A DNA stretch of 64,000 bases from Pseudoduganella violacea (GCF_014191875.1 NZ_JACHXD010000014.1:62001-126000); one strand, 5' to 3'. Shown: positions 1 to 8,728, numbered from the stretch's first letter. Notes: generated by a model not told the origin, from the sequence alone. Numbers and translations: made by a program.

Positions 1-897
1 CGCCTCGATTCCCTGCACGGCGAGTTGGAGAAGACGCGGCTGGTACAGCAGGACGAGCGCGCGGCCCTGGTCAAGCGCATCGCCGCGCGCCAGTCGGAGA
101 TGCAAAAGCTCGACAGCCAGATCGACAGCCAGCGCGCGCGCGTCCGGCTCAGCGAGGAGACGGTGGCGCGTTATGATGGGCTGCTTGCGCAAAAATACAT
201 TGCGCGCGAAACCTTGCAGCTGAAGCAGGCCGACTTCCTCGACCAGAAGCTGCGCTTGCAGGAGCTGGAGCGCGAGCGCATCAACACCGGCCGCGAGCTG
301 GCGGCGGCCGAGGCGGAACTGGCCAGCGTGCCGCTGCGCCAGCAAAACCAGCTGGCCCAGATCGAGCGCAATATCGCGGCGGCGGGCGTGGAGCTGGCGG
401 AAAACGAGGCACGCCGCCGCCTCGTGATCACCGCGCCGCAGAGCGGCATTGCCACCGCCGTGGTGGCCGCCCAAGGGCAGACGGTGGAGCCGGGCAAGCC
501 TTTGCTCAGCATCGTGCCCGATGGTGCCAAGCTGCAAGCCCACCTGTACGCGCCGAGCCGGGCCATCGGTTTCGTCAAGCCGGGCGATGCGGTGCTGCTG
601 CGCTACCAGGCCTTCCCTTACCAGAAATTCGGCCATGCCAAGGGCGTAGTGGCCTCGGTCACGCGCACCGCGCTGCCGCCGTCCGAGATCGCCGAGGCCG
701 TCGCCGTCATGGCCGGACAGGGCGGCGAGGCGCAGTACCGCATCACGGTCGAGCTGGCCGCGCAAGCTTTCCAGGCCTATGGCGCGCCGCAAGCCTTGCA
801 GGCCGGCATGCTGGTCGATGCCGACGTGCTGCAGGAAAGCCGCCGCCTGTATGAATGGGCGCTGGAACCCCTATATAGCCTGAGCGGCCGATTCTGA
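1..897 (+). CDS. HlyD-family periplasmic adaptor of a type I/bacteriocin exporter (5' end missing)
   Basis: The reading frame is open from base 1, so the start lies outside the window; about 298 residues are visible. They show a long Glu/Arg/Gln-rich coiled-coil hairpin (roughly the first 140 residues), then a lipoyl-like segment (TAPQSGIATAVVAAQGQTV) and a beta-barrel domain with RYQAFPYQKFG, the layout of HlyD/CvaA/RaxA membrane-fusion proteins. Such proteins bridge an inner-membrane ABC exporter to an outer-membrane TolC channel. The stop is 10 bases before the likely start of the C39-peptidase ABC exporter, its expected partner. Family assignment is firm; the substrate is not visible. Confidence 0.9.
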   Translation, partial: RLDSLHGELEKTRLVQQDERAALVKRIAARQSEMQKLDSQIDSQRARVRLSEETVARYDGLLAQKYIARETLQLKQADFLDQKLRLQELERERINTGRELAAAEAELASVPLRQQNQLAQIERNIAAAGVELAENEARRRLVITAPQSGIATAVVAAQGQTVEPGKPLLSIVPDGAKLQAHLYAPSRAIGFVKPGDAVLLRYQAFPYQKFGHAKGVVASVTRTALPPSEIAEAVAVMAGQGGEAQYRITVELAAQAFQAYGAPQALQAGMLVDADVLQESRRLYEWALEPLYSLSGRF

Positions 898-907
898 AAG
901 GATGTCC

Positions 908-3055
908 ATGTCATTTTCCGACAAGTTGGCTTTCGGCTTTGGCGCGCGTCTGCCCCTGATGCTGCAAACCGAGGCGACCGAATGCGGCCTGGCCTGCCTG
1001 GCCATGGTGGCCAATTTCCACGGCCATCATTGCGACCTGGCCGGGCTGCGGCGGCGCTTTCCGATTTCGCTGAAAGGCGTGAATCTCTCGCACCTGATGC
1101 AGGTGGCGCAGCAGCTGGAATTGGCGGCGCGGCCGCTGAAGCTGGACCTGGAGGGCTTGCCGCAACTGCGCCTGCCCTGCATCCTGCACTGGAATTTCAA
1201 CCATTTCGTGGTCCTGAAGGAGGTCGGCAAGAACAGTCTGACCATCCACGATCCCGCCTGTGGCATCCGCGTGGTGGCGATGGACGAGGTGTCGCGCTGC
1301 TTTACCGGCGTGGCGCTGGAGCTGTGGCCCGGCGCGGCCTTCCAGCCGCAGCAGGCGGCGCCGCGCGTCAAGCTGCGCAGCCTGGTGGGACGGGTGACGG
1401 GGCTGGCGCGTTCGGCGCTCCAAATCATCTTACTGGCGCTGGCGCTGGAAGTGTTTGCCATCGTCGCGCCGTTTTATCTGCAATGGGTGGTCGACAATGT
1501 GCTGGTCACGGCCAACCGCGACTTGCTGAGCACGCTGGCCCTGGGCTTCGGCCTGCTGGTGCTGATGCAGCATGCGATTGGCGGCGTGCGTTCCTGGGTC
1601 ATCCTGTATCTGGGCACCACGCTCAGCATTCAATGGCGCGCCAATGTGTTCTCGCACCTGCTGCGCCTGCCGGTGCAGTATTTCGAAAAGCGCCACCTGG
1701 GCGATGTGGTGTCGCGCTTCAGCGCCATCGACCAGATTCAGAAAAGCCTGACCAATTCCTTTTTGGAAGCCGTGCTCGACGGGTTGATGACCAGCGTCAT
1801 CCTGCTCATGATGTTCATCTATAGCGTGCAATTGGGCATGGTGGCCGTCGGCACCATGCTGCTGTACGCGCTGGGACGCTGGATCTGGTATCGGCCGCTG
1901 CGCAATGCGACCGAGGAAGAAATCATCCACGCCGCGCGCCAGCAGACGCATTTCCTCGAAACCGTGCGCGGCGTGAAGGCGATCAAGCTGTTCCAGCGCC
2001 AGGACGAGCGGCGCGCCACCTGGCTGGCCCTGTTGGTCAATCAGATTAATGCCGACCTGCGCACGCAAAAGCTGCAACTGTTCTATAAGACGCTGAACGG
2101 CCTGCTGTTCGGCCTGGAAAATACCCTGATCATCTGGCTCGGCGCCCGCCTGGTGCTGAACGGCGATTTCAGCGTCGGCGCGCTGATGGCGTTCAGCGCC
2201 TACCGCAGCCAGTTCGACAGCCGCGTCGCCTCCCTGATCGACAAGCTGTATGAGTTGAAAATGCTGCAATTGCAGGGCGAGCGCCTGGCCGACATCGTGC
2301 ACGCCGAGCCGGAATCGTTGGCCAGCGGCCTGGCGCCCGAGCAGAGCGAAGCCGTGCCGGCCAGCATCGAGCTGCGCGACTTGCATTACCGCTATGCGCC
2401 GCATGAGCCGTATGTGCTGTCCGGTGTCTCGCTGAAGATCGAGGAGGGCGAATCGGTGGCGATTGCCGGTCCTTCGGGCTGCGGCAAATCGACCTTGCTG
2501 AATGTGCTGCTGGGCGTGCTGCCGCCGGGCGAGGGCGACATCCTGCTGGGCGGCCAGAACCTGCGCCAGGTCGGTCTGGGGCCGCTGCGCGCCATGGTCG
2601 GCACGGTCTTGCAGGACGATGTGCTGTTTGCCGGCTCGATTGCCGACAATATCAGCTTCTTCGACCCGCAGGCGGATATGGCCTGGATACGCGAATGCGC
2701 CGAAATGGCGGCCATCGCCACCGAAATCGCCGCCATGCCCATGAATTACAACACCCTGGTGGGCGATATGGGCACGGTGCTGTCCGGCGGCCAAAAGCAG
2801 CGCGTGCTGCTGGCGCGCGCGCTGTACAAGCGGCCGCGCATCCTGATTCTGGACGAAGCCACCAGCCACCTCGATATCGCGCGCGAACACCAAGTGAATA
2901 CGGCCGTGAAAGCCCTGCGCATGACGCGCATCATCGTCGCCCACCGGCCGGAAACCATCGCCAGCGCCGACCGCGTCATCACCTTGATTGCCGGAAAAGT
3001 TGCCCAAGATCAGGCGTCAACGATGTCAAACCGGCCACTTTGCGTTGCTATTTGA
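908..3055 (+). CDS. Peptidase-containing ABC exporter (C39 peptidase, membrane domain, ATPase)
   Basis: This is a CvaB/RaxB-type exporter that cleaves double-glycine leader peptides and moves the cargo across the inner membrane. The N-terminal C39 domain keeps the oxyanion Gln20, catalytic Cys26 (TECGLACLAM), His99 (NFNHF) and Asp115 (IHDP). A six-helix transmembrane domain spans about residues 160-430. The ATPase has Walker A GPSGCGKST near 521, signature LSGGQKQR near 624 and Walker B LILDEATSHLD near 649. An ATG lies six bases upstream at 902, but AAAGG is better spaced from 908. It forms an operon with the HlyD-like gene before it. No precursor peptide gene is visible downstream, so the substrate gene is probably upstream of the window or elsewhere. 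Confidence 0.92.
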   Translation: MSFSDKLAFGFGARLPLMLQTEATECGLACLAMVANFHGHHCDLAGLRRRFPISLKGVNLSHLMQVAQQLELAARPLKLDLEGLPQLRLPCILHWNFNHFVVLKEVGKNSLTIHDPACGIRVVAMDEVSRCFTGVALELWPGAAFQPQQAAPRVKLRSLVGRVTGLARSALQIILLALALEVFAIVAPFYLQWVVDNVLVTANRDLLSTLALGFGLLVLMQHAIGGVRSWVILYLGTTLSIQWRANVFSHLLRLPVQYFEKRHLGDVVSRFSAIDQIQKSLTNSFLEAVLDGLMTSVILLMMFIYSVQLGMVAVGTMLLYALGRWIWYRPLRNATEEEIIHAARQQTHFLETVRGVKAIKLFQRQDERRATWLALLVNQINADLRTQKLQLFYKTLNGLLFGLENTLIIWLGARLVLNGDFSVGALMAFSAYRSQFDSRVASLIDKLYELKMLQLQGERLADIVHAEPESLASGLAPEQSEAVPASIELRDLHYRYAPHEPYVLSGVSLKIEEGESVAIAGPSGCGKSTLLNVLLGVLPPGEGDILLGGQNLRQVGLGPLRAMVGTVLQDDVLFAGSIADNISFFDPQADMAWIRECAEMAAIATEIAAMPMNYNTLVGDMGTVLSGGQKQRVLLARALYKRPRILILDEATSHLDIAREHQVNTAVKALRMTRIIVAHRPETIASADRVITLIAGKVAQDQASTMSNRPLCVAI

Positions 3056-3159
3056 CCGGGAGACGGCATGCGCTTAATTCACTCTTAAGTCATCAGGCTC
3101 ACTCTGGCGTTTCATACTGTAGAATTACTTTGAGTTTATTTACGTTCCGGAGTTAGCCG

Positions 3160-5403
3160 ATGAAGAAGCAAATGCTGTTGGCCACCATGGCACTGGCAGT
3201 CCTGTCCGCCCATGCGGGCGCCGCGCAAACCGACAAGACCCCAGACGCTGTGCTCAAGCCGGCGCCGCAACAGCCGCAAGCGGCGCTGTGGGCCTCGCGC
3301 GTGCTGTCACGCATCCATTACAAGGCCACTCCGCTGGACGACGCGATGTCGGAGAAGATCTTCGACCGCTATTTCAAATCGCTGGACGGCGAAAAGCTGT
3401 TCTTCTCCCAGGCCGACATCGACCAGTTCGCCAACGCCAAGAGCCGCCTGGACGACGCCATCATCAGCGAAAACCTGACGGTGCCGTTTGCCATCTACAA
3501 CCTCTACCAGCAGCGCTTCAGCGAGCGCATGGGCTATGCCCGCGAACTGCTGAAGGGCAAATTCGACTTCACCAGCGAGGAAAGCTACCAGTACGACCGC
3601 GAAAAAGCCGACTGGGTGCGCACCGAAGCCGAGATGAAGGATCTGTGGCGCAAGCGCGTGAAGAACGACTGGCTGCGCCTGAAGCTGGCCGGCAAGGATG
3701 AAAAAGCCATCCGCGAAACCCTGGACAAGCGCTACGAGGGCTATCTGAGCCGCTCGCGCAAGCTCAACAATGAAGACGTGTTCCAGATCTTCATGAACGC
3801 CTACGCCATGTCGATCGAGCCGCACACCAATTACCTCGGTCCGCGCGCCTCGGAAAACTTCGACATCCAGATGCGCCTGTCGCTGGAAGGCATCGGCGCC
3901 GTGCTGCAGACCCGCGACGAATACACGGTGATCCGCGAAATCGTGGTCGGCAGCCCGGCCGGCCTGTCCGGCAAGCTCAAGGTCGGCGACCGCATCGTGG
4001 CCGTGGGCCAGGGCGAGTCCGGCCCCGTGACCGATATCCTCGGCTGGCGCATCGACGATGTGGTGGCCCAGATCCGCGGCACCAAGGATTCCACCGTGCG
4101 CCTGCAAGTGCTGCCGGCCGACGCCGGCACCGATCCGAAGCCCGTGACCGTGGCCCTGGTGCGCAAGAAAATCAGCATGGAAGAGCAGTCGGCCAAGAAA
4201 ACCATCATGGAAGTGCGCGACGGCACGGCCAAGCGCCGCATCGGCGTGATCTCGCTGCCGACCTTCTACCAGGATTATGAAGCGCGCAGCAAAGGCGACC
4301 GCGACTTCAAGAGCGCCACGCGCGACGTGGCCCGCCTGCTGGCCGAGCTGAAGAAAGACAAGGTCGAGAACGTGCTGATCGACCTGCGCAATAACGGCGG
4401 CGGCTCGCTCAACGAGGCGGTCGAGCTGACCGGCCTGTTCATCGACAAAGGTCCGGTGGTGCAGCAGCGCAATGCCGAAGGCCGCGTCGAAGTCGAAAGC
4501 GACACCAATCCCGGCCTGGCCTGGGATGGCCCGGTCGGCGTGCTGATCAACCGCGGCTCGGCTTCCGCCTCCGAAATTTTCGCCGCCGCGCTGCAGGACT
4601 ATGGCCGCGGCCTGGTGATCGGCGAGGCCAGCTTCGGCAAAGGCACGGTGCAGTCGCTGTACAAGCTGGACCGCTTCGGCCAGGGCGAAAAACCGCGTTA
4701 TGGCGAGCTCAAAATCACGGTGGCCCAGTTCTTCCGCATCAACGGCGGCACCACCCAGCTGCGCGGCGTGACGCCCGACATCAAGCTGCCGAGCATGGCC
4801 GATGCCGAAAACTTCGGCGAATCGAGTTATGACAACGCGCTGCCCTATACCGTCATCAAGCCGGCGGTCTACATTCCGGCAGGCGAACTCAAGGAAATCG
4901 TGCCGATGCTGGACAAAAAGCACGAGGCGCGCGTCGCCAAGGACAAGGACTTCCAGTACCTGCAGGAAGAAATCGCGCTGGTGAAAAAACAGCGCAAGGA
5001 AAACCTGATTTCCCTGAACGAAGCGGCGCGCCGTAAGGAGCGCGACCAGCAGGAAAGCCGTGCCAAGCTGCGCGAAGCACGCCTGACGGCCGCCCCGTCG
5101 CCGGACGATCCGATCCTGGTGCCCGATCCGAAAGACGCGCTGAACAAGGCCATCGCGGCCAAGCCGGCCGGCGCCAAAGCGGCGCGCCAAGCCGCCGCGA
5201 TGAAGGGCGCCATCCGCACCGACGACGGCCTGCAGGCCGACGAGCGCAGCCTGGCGGCCGAGCTGGATGCCGAAAAGGCGGCGAAAGCGGCCAAGGATGT
5301 GCTGCTGAACGAAGCCGTCCACATCCTGGCCGACGAGGTAGGCTTGTTGAAGACCGACACGCGGCTGGCATCGCGCGTGTTGCCATATGTGAATGACAAA
5401 TAA
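3160..5403 (+). CDS. prc: Tail-specific (carboxy-terminal processing) protease Prc, S41 family
   Basis: This is a periplasmic serine/lysine protease that degrades or trims proteins from the C-terminus, including cell-wall hydrolases and lipoproteins in well-studied species. An N-terminal signal peptide ends near AHAGA. A helical N-domain follows, then a PDZ domain around residues 235-330, the S41 core with GSASASE (residues 466-472, probable nucleophile Ser469) and FGKGTVQ (Lys494, 25 residues later, the spacing seen in E. coli Prc), and a long charged C-terminal domain (DUF3340 type). Length 747 fits full-size Prc. GGAG sits seven bases before the ATG. It follows the exporter by 104 bases, and a weak promoter (TAGAAT at 3120) may lie in the gap, so separate transcription is likely. 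Confidence 0.95.
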   Translation: MKKQMLLATMALAVLSAHAGAAQTDKTPDAVLKPAPQQPQAALWASRVLSRIHYKATPLDDAMSEKIFDRYFKSLDGEKLFFSQADIDQFANAKSRLDDAIISENLTVPFAIYNLYQQRFSERMGYARELLKGKFDFTSEESYQYDREKADWVRTEAEMKDLWRKRVKNDWLRLKLAGKDEKAIRETLDKRYEGYLSRSRKLNNEDVFQIFMNAYAMSIEPHTNYLGPRASENFDIQMRLSLEGIGAVLQTRDEYTVIREIVVGSPAGLSGKLKVGDRIVAVGQGESGPVTDILGWRIDDVVAQIRGTKDSTVRLQVLPADAGTDPKPVTVALVRKKISMEEQSAKKTIMEVRDGTAKRRIGVISLPTFYQDYEARSKGDRDFKSATRDVARLLAELKKDKVENVLIDLRNNGGGSLNEAVELTGLFIDKGPVVQQRNAEGRVEVESDTNPGLAWDGPVGVLINRGSASASEIFAAALQDYGRGLVIGEASFGKGTVQSLYKLDRFGQGEKPRYGELKITVAQFFRINGGTTQLRGVTPDIKLPSMADAENFGESSYDNALPYTVIKPAVYIPAGELKEIVPMLDKKHEARVAKDKDFQYLQEEIALVKKQRKENLISLNEAARRKERDQQESRAKLREARLTAAPSPDDPILVPDPKDALNKAIAAKPAGAKAARQAAAMKGAIRTDDGLQADERSLAAELDAEKAAKAAKDVLLNEAVHILADEVGLLKTDTRLASRVLPYVNDK

Positions 5404-5447
5404 CCATCATTCCGCATGTTATGCGCTGTGGCAATATCTCGTATCAC

Positions 5448-5453
5448 TATAAT
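5448..5453 (+). promoter_or_regulatory. Consensus -10 box for a short transcript after prc
   Basis: A perfect TATAAT lies 44 bases after the prc stop. I see no good -35 hexamer at 16-18 bases, so the promoter would rely on the -10 or an activator. A start near 5460 would give a transcript of about 94 nt ending at the terminator at 5526-5553. Confidence 0.4.
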
Positions 5454-5459
5454 AAAGTA

Positions 5460-5553
5460 GACGAGTTTTGCGCAGCGCAGCATACTTCACCTGTCTCCTC
5501 TATTCTCCTCCAAGGAAATAGACTTAGCCCGCTCCCGTAGCGGGCTTTTTTTT
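5460..5553 (+). ncRNA. Candidate small regulatory RNA with CU-rich unpaired segment
   Basis: The segment runs from just after a TATAAT box to a strong intrinsic terminator and contains no convincing ORF. It opens with a small potential hairpin (TGCGcagCGCA). A pyrimidine-rich stretch follows with repeated CTCCTC/TCTCCTCC blocks at about 5493-5513, which would pair with Shine-Dalgarno sequences. The terminator stem closes it. This is the usual layout of a trans-acting Hfq-type sRNA. It could instead be only the prc 3' UTR, or the sRNA could be cut from the prc mRNA. I cannot assign a named family. Confidence 0.45.
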
Positions 5554-5832
5554 GCTTTTTTCATTCTGGCTTGACAAGGCCAGCCTTCCGCGCCAGACTG
5601 CGGCCACAGTTGTTGCGCATAGACTGTCGTAGGCGTTACCGTCATCCAACGCGCCCTTTATCGAGTAGGTTCCAGCGGGGAGTTCTCGATACTGAGGCCA
5701 TTGGTACGCTTGCTCTTCCCACTCCCATCCGCTGCTTGATGGCCTCACATCTATTCCTGGCAATGGCTGCGCCAGGAATCTGAGGTTGCGAGCAGATCCG
5801 CTTTCTTTGCCGATCCGGCACGCTCGCACCAT
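5524..5832 (-). pseudogene. Possible remnant or small hypothetical protein opposite the terminator
   Basis: A 102-codon minus-strand frame has a protein-like middle (for example ELPAGTYSIKGAL and SGWEWEEQAYQWP), unlike the Arg/Ala-rich shadows elsewhere. Its last 16 codons are read through the A-tract and stem of the terminator at 5526-5553, giving KSKKKPATGAG, so the natural stop has apparently been lost. I see no clear ribosome site. It may be the 3' fragment of a decayed gene. Without it the 318 bases between terminator and SDR gene hold nothing I can identify. Confidence 0.25.
5526..5553 (+). terminator. Strong Rho-independent terminator
   Basis: An 8-bp perfect stem AGCCCGCT / AGCGGGCT with a 5-base loop is followed by a run of eight T. 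It ends prc transcription and the candidate sRNA. Confidence 0.9.
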
Positions 5833-5871
5833 CAGCTTACGGCCTCAACCGAACTATGGAGCGACAACATC

Positions 5872-6627
5872 ATGCAAATGACCGGTAATACCATCCTGAT
5901 CACCGGCGGCAGCAGCGGCATCGGCCGCGCCCTCGCGGAAGCCTTCCATGACCGCGGCAACCGCGTTATCGTCACGGGGCGGCGCCTCTCCCTGCTGGAG
6001 GAAATCACCGCGCAGCGGCCCGGCATCGTGGGCTTGCCGCTGGATCTGGATGCGCCGACCTCCCTGGCGCATCTGCTGGAAGAAGTCCGGGCGCGCTTTC
6101 CCGACTTGAATGTGCTGGTGGCCAATGCCGGCATCTCGCGCGCGGAGGACATGCGGGCCGAGGACTGGGATGCGTCCACCGCCCAGGCGATCATCGACAC
6201 CAATATCATGGGTGTGCTGCGCGTCACGGCCGCCGTCCTGCCGCTGTTGAAACGGCAGCCCCATGCCACGCTCATGGCGACCAGCTCCAACCTCGCCTTC
6301 ATTCCCCGTGCCGATTTCCCGGCGTATTGCGCCAGCAAGGCCTTTTTACACTCTTGGCTGCAATCGCTGCGCCACCAGCTCCGGCATCTCCCGCTCGAAG
6401 TGCTGGAGTTGGCGCCGCCCTATGTCCAGACCGGGCTGACGGGAAGCCAGCAGGCTTCCGACCCGCGCGCGATGCCGCTTGCGGCGTATGTGGCCGAGGT
6501 CATGCAATTGCTGCAGGCTGGCGGCCATCCGCGCGGCGAAGTGCTGGTCGAGCGCGACCGCGCCCGCCGCTGGGCCGAGCGGGATGGCCGGTATGACGAA
6601 ACTTTCGCCGCGATGAATCCGCATTGA
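5872..6627 (+). CDS. Short-chain dehydrogenase/reductase (SDR)
   Basis: This is a classical SDR of 251 residues. The NAD(P) binding motif TGGSSGIG is at residues 11-18, VANAGIS takes the place of the NNAG motif, and the catalytic YCASK has Tyr152 and Lys156. The ARG-type residues after the second strand (TGRRLS) suggest NADP preference, which is inference. It resembles the DltE-like subgroup, but the substrate cannot be told from sequence. The second in-frame ATG (codon 3) is also a possible start. The gene stands alone, downstream of the terminator region. Confidence 0.85.
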   Translation: MQMTGNTILITGGSSGIGRALAEAFHDRGNRVIVTGRRLSLLEEITAQRPGIVGLPLDLDAPTSLAHLLEEVRARFPDLNVLVANAGISRAEDMRAEDWDASTAQAIIDTNIMGVLRVTAAVLPLLKRQPHATLMATSSNLAFIPRADFPAYCASKAFLHSWLQSLRHQLRHLPLEVLELAPPYVQTGLTGSQQASDPRAMPLAAYVAEVMQLLQAGGHPRGEVLVERDRARRWAERDGRYDETFAAMNPH

Positions 6628-6756
6628 ACTTCACTATTACTTGAGTGTATATTTCGTCCACTTGTGGGCGCCAAGTCTGGTCCGGGCTAAGCACTCAGAC
6701 CGGACTTGCTTGGTGAGCCGGTTCAGGAGACTGTCAACATTGAGATTGGACCGAAT

Positions 6757-7167
6757 ATGTGTATTTTGAGTGTTTTGGCCGAAGTAGCGGCTAGTCGAGA
6801 CGCTGACGAACTTAGCGAGACGGTCTGCGCGGTAAATCGAGATTTCTCTGCGGCGCCCCTGCTGGCGCATATTCTTTTAGAGGATTGGCATCGCTCGCAT
6901 GAAAACATCGTTTTCGAGCTGGGATTGATAGGAAATCCAAGCGTTGTAGACGCCATCGCCAGCGCGGCGAGAACGAAATTCAAGTCCCTGGTCGAATGGG
7001 ATCGTTGGTGCCGGTTCCAAAGGGAATGTGCTTTTGCATTGGCCCGTATTGGCACGAATGAATCTCGCGCGGCACTCGAAGAAATGGTTCGCAGTGAAGA
7101 TGCCCATCTGCGACAAGTAGGCGAAGAAGGGCTAAGTTACTGGCCCATGCCCTATGGGGTTTATTAA
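6757..7167 (+). CDS. Hypothetical protein with HEAT-like helical repeats
   Basis: About 137 residues. The pattern of repeated helix pairs (ENIVFELGLIGNPSVVDAI, ECAFALARIGTNESRAALEEM, HLRQVGEEGLSYW) is typical of HEAT/PBS-lyase-like repeat adaptors. A longer frame begins at a TTG at 6706, but that start lies within an inverted repeat and has no ribosome site; I prefer the ATG at 6757, itself with only a weak site. Base composition is visibly more AT-rich than the flanks. Its stop abuts the next ATG, so the two genes form a unit. No function can be named. Confidence 0.6.
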   Translation: MCILSVLAEVAASRDADELSETVCAVNRDFSAAPLLAHILLEDWHRSHENIVFELGLIGNPSVVDAIASAARTKFKSLVEWDRWCRFQRECAFALARIGTNESRAALEEMVRSEDAHLRQVGEEGLSYWPMPYGVY

Positions 7168-7599
7168 ATGTCGATTACGGTTGTACAACTCGGTGTTGAG
7201 CATGGCTCTTTAACGCATGCCCAAGTACAGCACGGCGCTCATGTCTTCGCAGCGCTCGTGAATGGAAGCAGGGAAAATTTGGCGCCGCTTCTGGGATGTC
7301 AGACCTTGGTGGAGATGTCATTTCAGGATGTCGCCGATTGGCGAGAACTTCCAGACTTTCAAGACGAAGACTCCTGCATGCAGGCCAGCGCGGTAATTCG
7401 GAATGCCGTTGTCGTTCGTGGCCGAGTTCACAATGTGCTTCCGGTTGATTCTGAGTCGTCGGTAATCGACCTCCATCTGCGAACCGGCCAGGAGTTCATC
7501 ACCATAGAATCAAGTGAGCTTGGCGGATTTATTCCCACCGTCGGCGCGGGTCTGGAGATTCATGTCCAAGGTCTGTGTTTTTATCCCGCCAACACCTAA
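7168..7599 (+). CDS. Hypothetical protein, partner of the HEAT-like gene
   Basis: 143 residues with no signal peptide and no membrane segment. The mixed acidic composition and predicted beta-rich C-terminal half (VVRGRVHNVLPVDSESSVID, FITIESSELGGFIPTVGAG) do not match a family I recognise. The ATG follows the TAA of the upstream gene without a gap, suggesting translational coupling and a shared role. Like its partner it is AT-richer than the neighbourhood, consistent with horizontal gain. Small paired genes of this sort are often immunity or accessory proteins, but nothing here proves that. Confidence 0.6.
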   Translation: MSITVVQLGVEHGSLTHAQVQHGAHVFAALVNGSRENLAPLLGCQTLVEMSFQDVADWRELPDFQDEDSCMQASAVIRNAVVVRGRVHNVLPVDSESSVIDLHLRTGQEFITIESSELGGFIPTVGAGLEIHVQGLCFYPANT

Positions 7600-7617
7600 G
7601 TCCTCCCCCAACGGTCC

Positions 7618-8673
7618 TTAAAGGCATGGCGATTGCACCAGCATAGTGGCGATGCGCAGAAATTCGGCGGGGCTGACCTTGCGCGGCGCGCTTCCTTCAG
7701 CAGCCGTCACCGCGCGCTGGTGGCTGATGACCATATACTGTTTTGGGATCACCAGGATGAACTGGCCGTAATAGCCCCAGGCCATATAGGCGCCGGCCAG
7801 CGGTGAATCGCCGGGCAGGGCGGGTATCCACCACATCAGGCCGTAGTCGAGCTGGCGCTGCGCAGCTGAATGGGGACGCATGTCGGCGGCGCGCGTCAGC
7901 GGCGTGGTGATGCGCGCCAGCCAGTTGGCGGGTAGAAGCTGGCGGCCATTCCAGCGGCCTTCTTGCAGCATCAGTTGGCCCAGGCGGGCCATATCGCGGG
8001 TCGAAAGATGGAAGTGGTAGGCCAGATGGCGCGACCGTTTGGGATCGCCATTGCGCCGCTGCTGCGTCAGCGCGAAATCTTCAAATTGCAGGGGCTGTGC
8101 CAATTCGTTGGCAAAGCTCTGGTAAATGTCGCGCCGCGTCAGTTGTTCATAGATTGTGCCGGCGACGTTGAAATCCCAGTTGTTATATAAGAAGTACGTG
8201 CCGGGCCGTTGCGAGCCGCGCGGCGGCGCAGCTTCCGCATCGTCGCCGGGATTGGCTGCCACGTGATAGACGCCGGAACGCGCCGCCAGCAGATCGCCCA
8301 CCTTTGCGCTGCGTTCGAGCGGCAGCAGGCCGCCGACATCGTCAATAGCCAACGATGCGAGGCTGCTGTCGAGGGAGATGGTCCCGGCGGCGACAGGAGG
8401 GCCATACAGCATGGCGAGCACGCTTTTGCGCACGGAATAGACCTGGTTGGCGCGGTCCACGGCGCCGTAACTGAAGAGCACCTGTCCATCGCGCACCGCC
8501 ATCAGCGAGGTGGTCGGCAATGTCGCCAGGTGCTGGCGCACCTGGGTCAGGCTGGCCTGGCATGCGGGACTCGGCTCGCCCATGGCCGGCCAATGCGCGC
8601 CCGGATTTTGCTCCGGCGGCGTAACCGCGTTCGCAGCGCCCGAGAGCAGTAGAAGACAGATTGCGACGCGAAT
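7618..8673 (-). CDS. Secreted serine hydrolase, beta-lactamase/transpeptidase fold, probable ATT start
   Basis: This is a class C beta-lactamase-like hydrolase with the SxxK motif SVRK (Ser80, Lys83 in this numbering) and YxN motif YNN (Tyr163), followed by HLSTRDMARLGQLMLQ, typical of the family. The first in-frame ATG is at 8583, but the frame continues upstream through an excellent signal peptide (RVAICLLLLSGAANA). The only plausible start for that peptide is ATT at 8673, seven bases after AAGGAG; a stop lies 13 codons upstream with no ATG, GTG or TTG between. The out-of-frame ATG at 8679 is only two bases from AAGGAG. Likely periplasmic; substrate unknown. Last gene of a minus-strand run from 10577. 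Confidence 0.8.
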   Translation of the reverse strand: MRVAICLLLLSGAANAVTPPEQNPGAHWPAMGEPSPACQASLTQVRQHLATLPTTSLMAVRDGQVLFSYGAVDRANQVYSVRKSVLAMLYGPPVAAGTISLDSSLASLAIDDVGGLLPLERSAKVGDLLAARSGVYHVAANPGDDAEAAPPRGSQRPGTYFLYNNWDFNVAGTIYEQLTRRDIYQSFANELAQPLQFEDFALTQQRRNGDPKRSRHLAYHFHLSTRDMARLGQLMLQEGRWNGRQLLPANWLARITTPLTRAADMRPHSAAQRQLDYGLMWWIPALPGDSPLAGAYMAWGYYGQFILVIPKQYMVISHQRAVTAAEGSAPRKVSPAEFLRIATMLVQSPCL

Positions 8674-8728
8674 GCCATTTCTCCTTGAAGGGTCAAAAGC
8701 CGGCTGTTTCTACATCTTGGTCATGGCT

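Noticed and set aside
3307-5322. 671-codon minus-strand frame
   Set aside because: Opposite prc, no start signals and shadow-like composition.
6672-6708. Imperfect hairpin CAAGTCTGGTC / GACCGGACTTG as a terminator
   Set aside because: One non-Watson-Crick pair, 15-base loop and no T-run; kept only as a hint about the AT-rich islet.
7618-8673. True beta-lactamase
   Set aside because: SxxK and YxN motifs fit the fold, but the KTG-type third motif is not clear; only the broad hydrolase family is supported.
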